A stretch of 64,000 nt of DNA from Shewanella psychromarinicola (GCF_003855155.1 NZ_CP034073.1:248001-312000), one strand, 5' to 3'; positions 1 through 9,875 are shown, counted from the first letter of the stretch. A program made the numbers and translations. The notes: generated by a model from the sequence alone, not told the origin.

Positions 1-176
1 CACGCCAGCAATCACGTGGCCACGACAATAACGCTAACCCTGCTGATCCTAAGGCAGAAGCTAGAGCCAATGGTAATAAACCACCACAACGTTCACGTCC
101 GCCACGTCGAAGTGGTACTGCACCAGTAACATCGACAAGCAGTAATCCTTATGCCAATGCTAAAGTAAAAAGCTAA
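1..176 (+). CDS. C-terminal tail of a basic, low-complexity protein (partial)
   Basis: An open frame runs in from the left edge and stops with TAA at 174-176. The visible 57 residues are rich in Arg, Pro, Asn and Ser, for example PPQRSRPPRR, and end in NPYANAKVKS. Such disordered basic tails are typical of RNA-binding proteins such as RhlE-type DEAD-box helicases or RluB-like pseudouridine synthases. No catalytic domain lies in the window, so the identity stays open. A strong terminator follows directly. Confidence 0.65.
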   Translation, partial: RQQSRGHDNNANPADPKAEARANGNKPPQRSRPPRRSGTAPVTSTSSNPYANAKVKS

Positions 177-191
177 CTAGCGATAAAGCAT

Positions 192-227
192 AAAAAAACC
201 GGTGAACATTGTTCACCGGTTTTTTAT
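192..227. terminator. Rho-independent terminator, bidirectional
   Basis: A run of A, then the stem ACCGGTGAAC, a 3-base loop, GTTCACCGGT and a T run. It sits between the convergent upstream gene and dbpA and can serve both strands. Confidence 0.85.
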
Positions 228-278
228 TATTCAGGCATCATCAATCGACTATAAATTGACCGATTACACATTAATTGG

Positions 279-1682
279 TCACATAAACCAAGCGCGGTAA
301 TTACGGCCTTTTAACTTACCTTTACTGATGATATTCATCGCTTGTTTAGACACATTGCTTTTTACTGCAACGTAAGCGCGAAAGTCAGTCACTTTGATTT
401 TACCTATATCGTTAAAATCTAAACCATTGCCACCCGTTAATGCCCCAACAATGTCACCTGGACGGATTTTTTGCTTTTTACCCCCTTCAATCTGAATGGT
501 GATCATCGCAGCCGCTAATGGCTGCTTGTTGAGTACGCTCATTGCAGGTAAAGGCTCACTGACTACGTCTTTGTTCATGGCTTCTTCAATCATCGCCATT
601 TTGTAACCGTCTTCTTCACCAAACAAAGTATATGCGGCCCCTGAACTGCCAGCTCGGCCAGTACGGCCTATACGGTGAATATGCACTTCAGTATCGTAAG
701 CAATATGATAGTTAAATACTGCGTCTAACTCATCAATATCCAATCCACGCGCCGCAACGTCGGTGGCCACTAAAATACGTGCACTACGGTTAGCAAACTG
801 CAATAACATTTGATCGCGATCGCGCTGCTCTAAATCGCCATGTAATGCTAATACACTAAAGCCAAATTCATGTAGTGAGTCAGCTACTTGTTGGGTTTCA
901 CGCTTGGTATTACAAAACACTACTGCGCTTTCAGGCTGCTTATCTAATAACAATAAACGCAATGCTTCAAGACGGCCCTGGTTATCTTCGATACGATAAA
1001 AATGTTGATCGATAGTTAGGTTATCGTGCTTAGCTTCCACTTTAACCATTACCGGTTTATACAGAATTTGATCGGCAATCGCTTGGATCTGATCAGGGAA
1101 CGTGGCGCTAAACAGTAACGTTTGACGCTCACGAGGTGCGGCAGCAATGATTTGGTCAATGTGCTGTTGGAAGCCCATTTCTAACATGCGATCTGCTTCA
1201 TCTAAAATAAGCATGTTCATGTTACTTAAATCTAAACGGTTGCGATCTAAATGATCAACAATACGACCCGGTGTACCGACAATAATATGCGCACCGTGCT
1301 CTAATGAACCAACTTGCGGTCCCATAGGTACGCCGCCACAAAGTGTTAATACTTTAACGTTATGAATACCACGGGCCAAGGTACGAATGTCTTTCGCCAC
1401 TTGGTCGGCTAATTCGCGCGTTGGACATAACACCATAGTTTGAATGCGAAAACGTTTTACATCCAGCTTATTGAGTAGCCCCAAACCAAAGGCTGCGGTT
1501 TTACCAGAACCTGTCATCGCTTGGCCAATGACATCTTCACCAGCCAAAATAGGCGGTAAACTTTCAGCTTGGATCTGAGTCATCGATTCAAAACCCATAG
1601 TGTGGAGGTTTTCAAGCAATTCAGGTTTTAAATTAAGTGATGCGAAAGCCGTGTTAACGGCCTGTTCTGTAGACTGACTCAA
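279..1682 (-). CDS. dbpA: ATP-dependent RNA helicase DbpA
   Basis: 467 aa, the normal length for DbpA. This is a DEAD-box helicase that in E. coli is targeted to 23S rRNA hairpin 92 and acts in late 50S assembly. In order it shows the Q motif (PTQIQAE-like MTQIQAE near 34-40), Walker A AMTGSGKT (55-62), PTRELA, TPGR, LDEADRM, SAT, ARGLDID and HRIGRTGRAG. The last 70 or so residues match the DbpA-specific RNA-binding domain, with GDIVGAL and VAVKSNVSKQA. That domain separates it from the RhlE-like helicase at 38.3-39.6 kb. It is monocistronic, convergent with the upstream partial gene across a shared terminator. Confidence 0.95.
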   Translation of the reverse strand: MSQSTEQAVNTAFASLNLKPELLENLHTMGFESMTQIQAESLPPILAGEDVIGQAMTGSGKTAAFGLGLLNKLDVKRFRIQTMVLCPTRELADQVAKDIRTLARGIHNVKVLTLCGGVPMGPQVGSLEHGAHIIVGTPGRIVDHLDRNRLDLSNMNMLILDEADRMLEMGFQQHIDQIIAAAPRERQTLLFSATFPDQIQAIADQILYKPVMVKVEAKHDNLTIDQHFYRIEDNQGRLEALRLLLLDKQPESAVVFCNTKRETQQVADSLHEFGFSVLALHGDLEQRDRDQMLLQFANRSARILVATDVAARGLDIDELDAVFNYHIAYDTEVHIHRIGRTGRAGSSGAAYTLFGEEDGYKMAMIEEAMNKDVVSEPLPAMSVLNKQPLAAAMITIQIEGGKKQKIRPGDIVGALTGGNGLDFNDIGKIKVTDFRAYVAVKSNVSKQAMNIISKGKLKGRNYRAWFM

Positions 1683-2007
1683 GGCAAATATCCTCTGATA
1701 TCGAAAGGTAAAAAAGCAGACAAATGCTGCAAAAAAATACCAATACCATTACATAAATGAGCCATTATCGCGCAAAAACAATCATTTAATAGCGAAACAA
1801 AATTAGCATATAGAATGGAGCTATATGAAAAGTGCTTACCGCAATATGCGAACGATTTATCTTGCCAGAAGGAACAGATAATAAATAAGATTGGTGTTAG
1901 CAAAGGTGTTAAAACAAACCTAAGCCAGATATCAGCTATTGTAGCAATTTTATTGCCCGTTCGCTGACAAATATTTACCCATAACTCAGCTTATGTTGAG
2001 CGCAATC
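1683..2007. other. Intergenic stretch upstream of dbpA
   Basis: 325 bases between the dbpA start and the pirin gene's stop. It presumably holds the dbpA promoter. A 74-codon frame here lacks a ribosome site and any recognisable sequence, so it is not called. Confidence 0.5.
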
Positions 2008-2886
2008 CTAGAAAATTTGCTCAAAAAGACCTTGCTGATAATCGAGTACTGCTTGCTCTATCTCAGCTTGACTATTCATCACAAACGGCCCCATATAAAC
2101 AATTTCTTCATTTATAGGTTTTCCCGCAAGCAACAATAATCCTGCACCTGTCGATTCCGTTTGAAAATGACTAACGTCATGTGGATCTAATACCAAAAAC
2201 TGTCCTGCTCTGGCCGTTTCTCGCAGACCTTGTGCATCAACATAGTTAAGTTCACCTTGATACACATAAGCACACACCGTTTGGTATTCTGCAAGATTAA
2301 GTGTGCCATGGCCATACTCAGCTAAGGTTAAATCGGCAATAGCACCATGGCCGGCTAAACCTTGAATACTTGAGCTAATTTCATGTGGGTCATGATTAAA
2401 GCCCCAGCTCCCCGCCAAGGCAACAAGTTTTGCGCCGTGTTCGTTATCTATACACGGATTAGCCTGCTTGCTGGTGTCTTGATAAATGGGCGGACGCATT
2501 TTATGTTTTGCTGGCATATTGAGCCAAATTTGAAACCCATGCAGCCCTTTTTTAGCATCCGCTAATGGCATTTCAGAATGCACCACACCACTGCCAGTAC
2601 TCATCCACTGCACGTCTCCGGCACGAATAGGCTTAACATTGCCCATTTGATCGCGATGTTCAAAGCCACCTGTACGGATATAGGTAAAGGTTTCTATGCC
2701 GCGATGAGGATGAGGCGGAAAACCACCAATAAAATCTTGCTCGTTATCAGACTTTATTTCATCCATCATTAAATAGGGGTCAAAACGAAGCTTATCGAAA
2801 TCGGCAATACGATTGATGTTAACACCATCACCGTCCATAGCAGGCAATGCACTGTAGCGATTCAATACTTTCATCATAAACCCCAT
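2008..2886 (-). CDS. Pirin family protein (cupin, YhhW-like)
   Basis: 292 aa bicupin. The N-terminal cupin carries the metal-binding signature FPPHPHRGIETFTY with His residues, followed by GGFEHRD and GDVQWMSTGSGVVHSEMP, all hallmarks of pirins. Bacterial pirins bind Fe or other divalent metals; some are quercetin dioxygenases and others modulate enzymes such as pyruvate dehydrogenase E1, so the substrate cannot be assigned. The ATG at 2886 is preceded by GAGG at 8-base spacing, which supports this start over the internal Met codons. It stands alone, with long intergenic DNA on both sides. Confidence 0.9.
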   Translation of the reverse strand: MGFMMKVLNRYSALPAMDGDGVNINRIADFDKLRFDPYLMMDEIKSDNEQDFIGGFPPHPHRGIETFTYIRTGGFEHRDQMGNVKPIRAGDVQWMSTGSGVVHSEMPLADAKKGLHGFQIWLNMPAKHKMRPPIYQDTSKQANPCIDNEHGAKLVALAGSWGFNHDPHEISSSIQGLAGHGAIADLTLAEYGHGTLNLAEYQTVCAYVYQGELNYVDAQGLRETARAGQFLVLDPHDVSHFQTESTGAGLLLLAGKPINEEIVYMGPFVMNSQAEIEQAVLDYQQGLFEQIF

Positions 2887-3484
2887 TTATTTAACCTCAA
2901 CTCAAGATAATAAACGGTTATCAACCAGCTATTTTCTCGTTCACTGCATTTTACTGACTCGCAGTAGCACGCTATTGACGCGTTATTAACGTGTCATTGC
3001 ACCTCGTTAACAGAACAAATGATGAGCTTGATATGACAGATAAATAGATAATTTATTTTATCTCTATAACCCGAGCAGAGGTTATTTATATCAATATCAC
3101 TTGAGCATAGCAGGCAATATAGTTAATGAGTATTGTATAATAGTGTGATTTTCATTCGATGACATCGACTGCAAAAGCATGCTCACGCGCTTATGGTGTC
3201 GCGATAAAGCGAGTTAATCCTCTGAGGTTTACGGCTCAAAAAACGATCAAAGCAACAACAAAGATACAATAGAAACAAACGGCGATAGCTTGAAAAGGAT
3301 GTATGCCAAGTAGGTCGACATTCCCCAAGTCATCGCAAATCGCTCAACCTAGGTGGCTAATTGTAATGCCACACGGCGGTATGCAATGACATAAGGAATA
3401 TTGCAGAGCCAACGGCGTTGGCCATGTATAAGGTAGGATTATTATGCTCAATCTATATCGAATTAATATTGACGTTCAAAACGT
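2887..3484. other. Intergenic, no confident gene
   Basis: About 600 bases. The only coding hint is a 28-codon hydrophobic frame on the minus strand (3247-3333, MTWGMSTYLAYILFKLSP followed by a Leu-rich end), with only a weak ribosome site. A GCCAAC-GGC-GTTGGC hairpin lies at 3408-3422 without a T run. Confidence 0.4.
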
Positions 3485-5035
3485 CTAATTAAACTGTGAC
3501 ACCAACTCTGTTTGGCGAACACCTTGACCACTAATTTCTTGGCTATGTATTGCAGCATTATGGCAATTTTGTTCGAATTGATTGATACCAGCTTGTAATG
3601 CCATCGCATTATTATAAATTTGATTAACGACAGTGGCTTGTTCTTCAGCAGCAACTGAAATTTGCTCTCCATTACCCTCGATAATGTTCATCACTTCACT
3701 GACAGAAATCAGGCTTTGCTCAAGCATGTTACTGGAGTCAATGCTCTTGTCTATTAACAAATGACTTTGATCCATTTGCGCTACAGCCTCTGCAGTCGTG
3801 TGACTGAGTGTATTGATAATAGCGTGTATTTCAAGAGCAGACGTTGCTGAGCGGCTTGCCAAGTTACGCACTTCATCGGCGACCACTGCAAATCCTCTGC
3901 CCGTCTCTCCAGCGCGCGCGGCTTCAATGGCCGCATTAAGCGCCAGTAAGTTTGTTTGCTGCGCAATACTTTCTATCACATCGACGGCTTGATTCACGCT
4001 TTGGCATTGTTGATTCAGGGTAGAAATAGCAACACGCGACTCTTCGAGTAAGCTATTAATTTCAGTTGTGGCGGTTTTACTGTTAACTAATGCCACCTTA
4101 GTTGCCTGTATTTGTTCCACTAATTGATGGATTTCTGCCGTTGAGTTACTGGTGTTTTGGGCAATGTCAGTAACAGAAGCGTTCATTTGCCCAATGGCTG
4201 TAACGACTTGTTCTAAATTTTGTGATTGCTCAACCAACTGGCTCTGATTGGCTTGATTTTGTTGTTGATGCTCTTCTAAACCTTGCTGGAGTTCTTCACC
4301 ACTGTCTTTGATACGTCCGACCACGGCAAGTATTTCTGCTTTTTGCATCCGTAGGCTTAATTCTATGTGAGAAAGCTCATCGGTATAACCCGTGTAAACA
4401 AATTGATTGAGTGGATTATCATGTATTTTTTTACTCAAAATAAGTATGTTATCAAAACGCTGTTTAAGAACATAAAGCGGTCGACAAAAACATATAATGG
4501 CGATAATAAAGGTTAACATAGTGAAGAAAGCACTGGCGTAAGGTAAGGACATGAATAACCCTACTGAAAACAACCAGCCCAATAGCAGTTTAGTGATAAT
4601 ACTGGCGCCAAACTTTGGCTTGGCTGCTTTGCCAGCATTGACCGCATCATAACAGGCTTGAGCACGTTCAGTGAGCTCAACTTCAGGTTGAGTTCTAACC
4701 GACTGGTATTCACAAATAGTACCGTTGCGTTTAATGGGGGTGACATAGGCGTTAACCCAATAGTATTTGCCATTTTTGCAACGGTTCTTCACTAGCCCCA
4801 TCCAGCTTTGTCCTTGCTTAATAGTATCCCAGAGGTCAGCAAATGCGGCTTTAGGCATATCAGGATGGCGGACAATATTATGTGGCTTGTTGATTAATTC
4901 TTCTTTTTGGTAGCCACAAACAGTAACAAAGTCATCATTAACATGGGTAATGATACTGTCTAGATCTGTTGTTGAAAGAATTTTATAATCTGACGGATAC
5001 GTGATTTCTTCATCAATAATTTCTTTTACAGTCAT
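3485..5035 (-). CDS. PAS-domain methyl-accepting chemotaxis protein, Aer-like
   Basis: 516 aa. An N-terminal PAS domain (about 20-115, with [23 protein letters not shown] and KNGKYYWV) has the Aer-type signature for redox or aerotaxis sensing through FAD or another cofactor. A hydrophobic hairpin at about 148-186 anchors it to the membrane with no large periplasmic domain. The rest is an MCP signalling coiled coil with the conserved tip [20 protein letters not shown] followed by [14 protein letters not shown], which contacts CheA and CheW. No C-terminal CheR-tethering pentapeptide is visible. It is monocistronic. The ligand is not determinable from sequence. Confidence 0.93.
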   Translation of the reverse strand: MTVKEIIDEEITYPSDYKILSTTDLDSIITHVNDDFVTVCGYQKEELINKPHNIVRHPDMPKAAFADLWDTIKQGQSWMGLVKNRCKNGKYYWVNAYVTPIKRNGTICEYQSVRTQPEVELTERAQACYDAVNAGKAAKPKFGASIITKLLLGWLFSVGLFMSLPYASAFFTMLTFIIAIICFCRPLYVLKQRFDNILILSKKIHDNPLNQFVYTGYTDELSHIELSLRMQKAEILAVVGRIKDSGEELQQGLEEHQQQNQANQSQLVEQSQNLEQVVTAIGQMNASVTDIAQNTSNSTAEIHQLVEQIQATKVALVNSKTATTEINSLLEESRVAISTLNQQCQSVNQAVDVIESIAQQTNLLALNAAIEAARAGETGRGFAVVADEVRNLASRSATSALEIHAIINTLSHTTAEAVAQMDQSHLLIDKSIDSSNMLEQSLISVSEVMNIIEGNGEQISVAAEEQATVVNQIYNNAMALQAGINQFEQNCHNAAIHSQEISGQGVRQTELVSQFN

Positions 5036-5760
5036 GGTGATACATTAAACGCAGTCAATTAAATAAGTGAGGCGATTATTAATCAGTCAGCACGACATTG
5101 ATGTGATGATTAGCTAATTTAATCGCCAAATATTTAACATTTGTAAAATACACGAGTTAAGTCACATGGATGGTTTTTAAGATCGAGGTGATGTCTCAAG
5201 CATTAGCCGCTCATTTGGATGGCATCGGTAAATAATGTTAATATTTGTTCACCTTGTTAGTGACTTTTTTCTTCAGACGATAGCAGCGGATAAGGTCATT
5301 AAGCGTCAGCTATAAGGCCGATCATCTATTTAACCAATAACATAGCGAAAAATATCTTGGTAGACAGACTTTGATTTGTTGCCCATCAGCAAACGACCAT
5401 TTGAAAAACATATTTATGGCGCTATTTTAGATCGACTATTTTAATCTAGCTGACTCTATCTCAACGGTGTTTTAATATAAAAATGAAAAGTCATATTCAT
5501 TCAAAGAGGTTAATTCCAGGTATGGATCGCTTGCTCTTTTGTGGTTGCCTTTTACATAATAGTCGCTTAATACCCACCATTTTTCTCATCGCCAACAGCG
5601 AGAAAGGAACGGGAGTTGAAGCAAAAATAAGCGTTTATACTGTGACGATTCTCTAGCAATTAGTTATCGCACCATGATCACTCTTGATGTGTGCTGGATA
5701 ACGTTAAAATAATCAAAACACAGTATAATCATGGTTAATTAATGATTGGTGGGAAACGAA
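5036..5760. other. Intergenic, 0.7 kb, nothing recognised
   Basis: Region between divergently transcribed genes. It presumably holds promoters for the chemoreceptor and for the small membrane protein. No ORF with a ribosome site, no repeat and no RNA gene was recognised. Confidence 0.4.
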
Positions 5761-6135
5761 GTGCTGACACAAATTCTAGTCACGATATTAGTAATCGTTG
5801 GCGCTATTGTATATTTACGCAGTGGCCGGGGCAGTAAAGCGAGTCGCAGTGCTGCAATAGCAGAGGAACAAAGCTCGCCATTTTTTAGTCGGGTGATTAT
5901 TTACGCTATGATTGCAGTGTCGATGTTAGCCTCAACTGGCTATTGGGGTTGGAGTCTGTATGACGAAAACACCGTGGTTGAAGTGACGATTACATCACCC
6001 ATTGAAGCGATGACCACAAGCTACAAAGTACGTAAAAAAGATATTGAAGCCAAGCGGATTACCACCGTTGATGGGATTCAAATCCGTTTATCTAATCAAG
6101 AGCGATTAACGATTAAAGCGGCAGAGGCACAGTAA
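5761..6135 (+). CDS. Hypothetical two-TM membrane protein
   Basis: Not recognised as a named family. The frame is open from a TTG at 5746, but a GTG at 5761 preceded by GGTGGG at 7-base spacing gives a more natural start (MLTQILVTILVIVGAIVYLR), so 124 aa is preferred. Helix 1 is at about residues 3-20. A short Ser/Arg/Lys-rich linker follows, then a second helix (VIIYAMIAVSMLASTGYWGW). A soluble C-terminal domain of about 60 residues contains VEVTITSP and IQIRLSNQERL. It is probably an inner-membrane protein. It has no operon partner. Confidence 0.7.
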   Translation: MLTQILVTILVIVGAIVYLRSGRGSKASRSAAIAEEQSSPFFSRVIIYAMIAVSMLASTGYWGWSLYDENTVVEVTITSPIEAMTTSYKVRKKDIEAKRITTVDGIQIRLSNQERLTIKAAEAQ

Positions 6136-6195
6136 TTATTTGTACCTAATCAGAGTCACCCTGCCGCCCACTCATCTGGCGCTATTTTACTGCCA

Positions 6196-8022
6196 CTATG
6201 CCTGATCGCAAAGCGCCTGCCATTGGGCGCTAGCAACAGGGTCGCCATTTTTAAAACCAATATAGCTATTCAGTTTACGGCTGATATCACTCTGGCATTG
6301 AGTTTCTACAGATGTGGGGATTTCGATCAAATGCAGCCCGCCTGTGGCTGTTTGTTGTAGGGTCTGTATCAGCTGTGCCTGAGTCTGACAATAATGGCCC
6401 TGCCCGCCGTAAGCTTGGATCAACAACTTAGGATCAAAACCTTCTGCATTGCAGTGATATATGGGCGCATTGCCTGCTTTGCCTAAATGAAACACATTGT
6501 TTCGCATGTAAAGTATCGTGACATTGGCATGCTGTTTCTGCAAATTAATCAACTCATTAGCCTGAAAATTAAACCCGCCATCACCTGTGATAACCAAAAT
6601 AGGCACTTGACTGCCAATGTAAGCGAGTTCATCGGCTACCGCTCTGGCATAGGGAAGGCTTGTGCCCATGGCGGCATACCAAGGATTGGCCAAAAAACTG
6701 CGTCCAAGTTCAGTGCTTAAGGTATTAAGCTCGAAGCTGGCGAAGAAGGCATTGCCTATTTCAGGAATAAATACATAGGGCTGAGGCAAAGTGGCTTGAG
6801 CTACATTGATCACCTTTGCCAAATTGGCATAGCTTAGGCTCTGCTGGGCTTCAATGTTTTCTCCCATAACGGCAACAGCATCTTGCGGCGCAGCCTGCGG
6901 TGATAGTTGAGGTTGTTTTGTTGTGGCTTCTAGCCTGTGCTGCAGCCCCAACTCTAGCAGGGTGACGACGGCGATGATGTCTTGCTCCCGGTGAGCAGTG
7001 CCCTTTAACATCGTCTTATTCTGGTGCTTGTCTATGGCATGAGTCTGGCTGCCAAAGGCATTGTTGGTGTCGGATGGAAAAATAGCTGTGCCTATTTCCA
7101 ACACATAATCGGCGATGGTTTCAATGTAGATTTTACCTGGGGTGTGGCTGAATACGCCGTTATAGCAGCCAAGACAGAGAGGATCACTTTCATCGACCAT
7201 ACCCTTGGCAAACCAAGTGACGGCATAGGGTAGTTGCAACTGATGACATAGCTTGACCAATCTTGCCAATAGATCGGGATTAAGGCGCAACTTTTCCCCA
7301 AGAAACAGTAAGGGAGCCTTAGATTTGCTCAGCTTATCGAGTATGTTCGCGGCGATAAGTTCAGCGCCGCTCAAATTAAGGTGTTGTCCTTGGAGAGAAT
7401 CCAGACTTGGGGGTAAAGACAAGGCTTGGGTCGGTTGCTGCACCAGATCCCTGGGGATCTCGATATACACAGGTTGGCGATGTAAATAAGCATGAGTCAT
7501 TAATGCTAAGCATTGCTCAGCGGCAATATTAGGCTGACCAGTATGACGCTGTCCTTGTAGTCGCTCTGCGCGAATACCTAGGGCTTTAAACGCATTGAGG
7601 GCAGCATTGAGATCCGTATTCCACGCGGTATGAGGATGCACAGTATGGTGCAAGGAATGCTGGGCGATTTCATTCTCCCCAGGAGCACCGGATATAAAAA
7701 TAACAGGTAAGCCTTCGGTGCGGGCTAGGGCCGCGGCAGAAATACAGGGTAAGCTGCCGACTGTGTATGTTGTAAGGCAGACACCAAGGCCTGCTACCTC
7801 GGCTTGAGCACATGCGCTAAAGCCTGCGTGCATCTCATTACTTGAGGGCAGCACAGTAAGGCTCGGCTCAAGTGCATTAATAAGGTTGGCGACAAAATCG
7901 CCACCCACACCATAGAGCCGCTTCGCCCCAAAAAATTGCAATAACTGGGCAAGGCTATGTCCTAGTTGTGGCAAGCTGTCATGGTACTGCTTGCCAAAAT
8001 TGTGTTGAATCGATGAGGTCAC
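6196..8022 (-). CDS. Thiamine pyrophosphate-dependent 2-oxo acid decarboxylase (pyruvate/indolepyruvate decarboxylase type)
   Basis: 608 aa, close to the 550-600 of the PDC/IPDC family. The N-terminal PYR domain has the catalytic Glu (E63 in SSNEMHAGFSA) and the His-His pair (H125-H126 in SLHHTVHP) that marks PDC, indolepyruvate and phenylpyruvate decarboxylases and separates them from acetolactate synthases. The C-terminal PP domain has GDGG (about 480-483) running to NN (508-509), the Mg-TPP site. The reaction would be non-oxidative decarboxylation of a 2-oxo acid to an aldehyde. The substrate, pyruvate or an aromatic keto acid, cannot be decided. Codon use looks more GC-rich than in neighbouring genes, which hints at transfer. 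It is monocistronic. Confidence 0.85.
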   Translation of the reverse strand: MTSSIQHNFGKQYHDSLPQLGHSLAQLLQFFGAKRLYGVGGDFVANLINALEPSLTVLPSSNEMHAGFSACAQAEVAGLGVCLTTYTVGSLPCISAAALARTEGLPVIFISGAPGENEIAQHSLHHTVHPHTAWNTDLNAALNAFKALGIRAERLQGQRHTGQPNIAAEQCLALMTHAYLHRQPVYIEIPRDLVQQPTQALSLPPSLDSLQGQHLNLSGAELIAANILDKLSKSKAPLLFLGEKLRLNPDLLARLVKLCHQLQLPYAVTWFAKGMVDESDPLCLGCYNGVFSHTPGKIYIETIADYVLEIGTAIFPSDTNNAFGSQTHAIDKHQNKTMLKGTAHREQDIIAVVTLLELGLQHRLEATTKQPQLSPQAAPQDAVAVMGENIEAQQSLSYANLAKVINVAQATLPQPYVFIPEIGNAFFASFELNTLSTELGRSFLANPWYAAMGTSLPYARAVADELAYIGSQVPILVITGDGGFNFQANELINLQKQHANVTILYMRNNVFHLGKAGNAPIYHCNAEGFDPKLLIQAYGGQGHYCQTQAQLIQTLQQTATGGLHLIEIPTSVETQCQSDISRKLNSYIGFKNGDPVASAQWQALCDQA

Positions 8023-8308
8023 ATTACGCTCCTATAGTCGTTAATGGCCTTAGACTAAGCGCAAGTGCTAGATCATGTATTGATCGAGATCAGCTTTATA
8101 AAATTGCCCTGCAGATGCGGTTGTCACAACGCCCTCCCCATAACCAAGCAACCCATTTTGCTAATCCTCTCCCAATGGCCAATCGGCCACACCACTAGAA
8201 CAACTCATTTCACCGCAGCTCAAACCAAGTGACCCATTGAAAATTTAAGCGAGGTTTAAGTTTGGGTTAAGTAACCTACTCCTAAACCACAATTAGGCGC
8301 GTCACATC
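8023..8308. other. Intergenic between divergent genes
   Basis: Region between the decarboxylase start and the cytochrome b561 fragment. No ORF of its own; only presumed promoters. Confidence 0.4.
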
Positions 8309-8554
8309 ATGCCATTAAATAACTTGCACACCATTAACGTCTGGGATGTGTTGATCCGCATATTCCATTGGTCACACGTTGGTTTTTTTACTCTAGCCTA
8401 TTTAACCGAGGGCGAAGATGAGTGGATGACCATTCACAGCTACGCGGGTTACAGCATCTTAATCTTATTAGTTTTTCGCCTGTTATGGGGATGCATCAAA
8501 AGACCCGCAAAGCAATCGACCCCATGGCACAGTCCATTACCATCGATCGCTTAA
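8309..8554 (+). pseudogene. Truncated cytochrome b561-type membrane protein
   Basis: 81 codons whose N-terminus matches the start of bacterial cytochrome b561/Ni-Fe hydrogenase b subunits: VWDVLIRIFHWSHVGFF (helix 1 with a haem-ligand-like His) and IHSYAGYSILILLVFRLLWG (helix 2). Intact members are about 180-230 aa with four helices and two b haems. Here the frame stops after helix 2 and the remaining DNA reads as a methyltransferase on the other strand, so the gene is a 5' remnant. It would not be expected to bind haem normally. Confidence 0.8.
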
Positions 8555-9207
8555 CCGACAGTGCCAAAATAGAAAAATGGTTCACTCGTAACTTTAGTCG
8601 CTACGCCACAGCTAATATAAGATGCAAACTTCGGCATTCCCTTTATATAATTACTTTCAAACCAATCGATAGTGAACCCGCTGCTTTGTATATTTTCAAT
8701 CATAGGCCTATTTAAATTACAGCCACCAAAGGCGTTACCCCATAAACGATTTAAACGATTTTGCCATTTTTTAATTGAGTCATCAGGAGCTTGACCATGC
8801 TCACAGAAAAGAATTTTACCATCGGGCTTTAATACTCTGTGTATTTGCTTCATTGCGGCACGCCAATCAGCAATAGTGCAAAGCGTGTACGTTAACACGA
8901 CTGAGTCAACACAATGATCATCAAGCGGAATTTGTTCACCGGGGAGACTTAGCCACTCAACCTGAATAGGGGATTTAGCTAGATTTTTTAGCGCTTTTTT
9001 ACGCATTCCAAGAGAAGGTTCAAGCCCCCATATCATGTTTACTTTCATAGGATTATATAAAGTCATGTTAACAGCAGACCCCATACCAACCTCTAACACA
9101 TTGCCATAAGCTAAAGGAACGACTTTTTGCCTAAGTTCCATTATGACACTTGAAGAACAAGCGCAATTGATAATGTGTGGAAGAATATTGTTTTCATAAA
9201 AACTCAA
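8551..9207 (-). CDS. Class I SAM-dependent methyltransferase (UbiE/Methyltransf_11 type)
   Basis: 218 aa. Motif I is VLEVGMGSAVNMTLY (the glycine-rich SAM loop), followed by an acidic residue in GLEPSLGM, then PLDDHCVDSVVLTYTLCTIADW and VLKPDGKILFCEHG. This is the standard Rossmann methyltransferase order. The substrate is unknown. The natural fold appears to finish near GVATKV. The last dozen residues are encoded by DNA adjoining the cytochrome b561 remnant, so the C-terminus is probably altered or extended at a recombination junction. It sits alone between two intergenic patches and is likely an acquired gene. Confidence 0.82.
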   Translation of the reverse strand: MSFYENNILPHIINCACSSSVIMELRQKVVPLAYGNVLEVGMGSAVNMTLYNPMKVNMIWGLEPSLGMRKKALKNLAKSPIQVEWLSLPGEQIPLDDHCVDSVVLTYTLCTIADWRAAMKQIHRVLKPDGKILFCEHGQAPDDSIKKWQNRLNRLWGNAFGGCNLNRPMIENIQSSGFTIDWFESNYIKGMPKFASYISCGVATKVTSEPFFYFGTVG

Positions 9208-9623
9208 AGGTAAAACCTCTCTATAATTTGAGATTTACATGTCGAACGTTCAATATAAACCGCGCGAGCTTCAGCGGCTATAGGGCGCGAATGTATATTA
9301 TGGTTAGCGCGCAATGTAAACCTCATCGGCTATTTCCCCTCGGCTCAATATGTATCTATATGCCTATATTGCCCTTATTTCTTGAATCCAGCCTTAACCG
9401 TAACCAGTGTAGTGGCCTTCTGGTTCGGAATTATAACTCCCGCGCACTTTATTAACTGAGGGGATTGGTACCGTTTATTTAACACCGAGATCCGATCCAG
9501 TCGATCACAGTTCAAACCAATAGCAGATCTTGTCATTAAAAAATGATAGCTAACTTTAGCCTAATCCCGCTGTTTTTATTACGATGGGCATAAGAACTTA
9601 CACAGCTTAAAGTAAACTACAAT
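9208..9623. other. Intergenic, GC-rich patch with short inverted repeats
   Basis: About 400 bases upstream of the methyltransferase. Between about 9260 and 9330 there are clustered GCGCG tracts forming a weak palindrome. This could be a recombination-site relic, but no attC-like arms could be established. Confidence 0.35.
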
Positions 9624-9875
9624 ATGGCAAAACCGAATAAGAAAGGACCTTCCCGAACCGTCGACATCTTCTGCGCTAAGTGTAAAACCCAGCTGTTTAA
9701 GTATCGCAAGGGAGGTAAAGGCGCCTTAATCAAATGCTTCAAGGAGCGTATTGTCGAAAACAACACCAAAGTCCCCTGCACTTGCCCTGAATGCGGCCAG
9801 GTATTTGCCCGAGAGACTTTAGTCCGCGGCGCGCCAGCCTTTAAAATGGTGGGTGGAAAAGTCACGTTTAAATAA
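9624..9875 (+). CDS. Small zinc-ribbon-like protein, hypothetical
   Basis: 83 aa basic protein with two CxxC knuckles, CAKC (about 17-20) and CPEC (about 54-57), plus an extra Cys just before the second, arranged as a zinc ribbon. Flanking motifs are FKYRKGGKGALIKC and GAPAFKMVGGKVTFK. It could bind nucleic acid or a protein partner; no enzyme signature is present. The ribosome site is weak. The balanced Lys/Arg content and intact knuckles support a real gene rather than a chance frame. Confidence 0.75.
   Translation: MAKPNKKGPSRTVDIFCAKCKTQLFKYRKGGKGALIKCFKERIVENNTKVPCTCPECGQVFARETLVRGAPAFKMVGGKVTFK

Noticed and set aside
1679..1903. 74-codon minus-strand frame upstream of dbpA
   Set aside because: No ribosome site, Cys/Phe-rich chance composition, and it overlaps the dbpA 5' end.
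8422..8715. Plus-strand 97-codon ORF over the cytochrome stump and methyltransferase
   Set aside because: Out of frame with the cytochrome remnant and antisense to the methyltransferase; no family features.
9260..9330. attC-like site near the methyltransferase
   Set aside because: GCGCG tracts give only a weak palindrome and no GTTRRRY/RYYYAAC pair could be matched.
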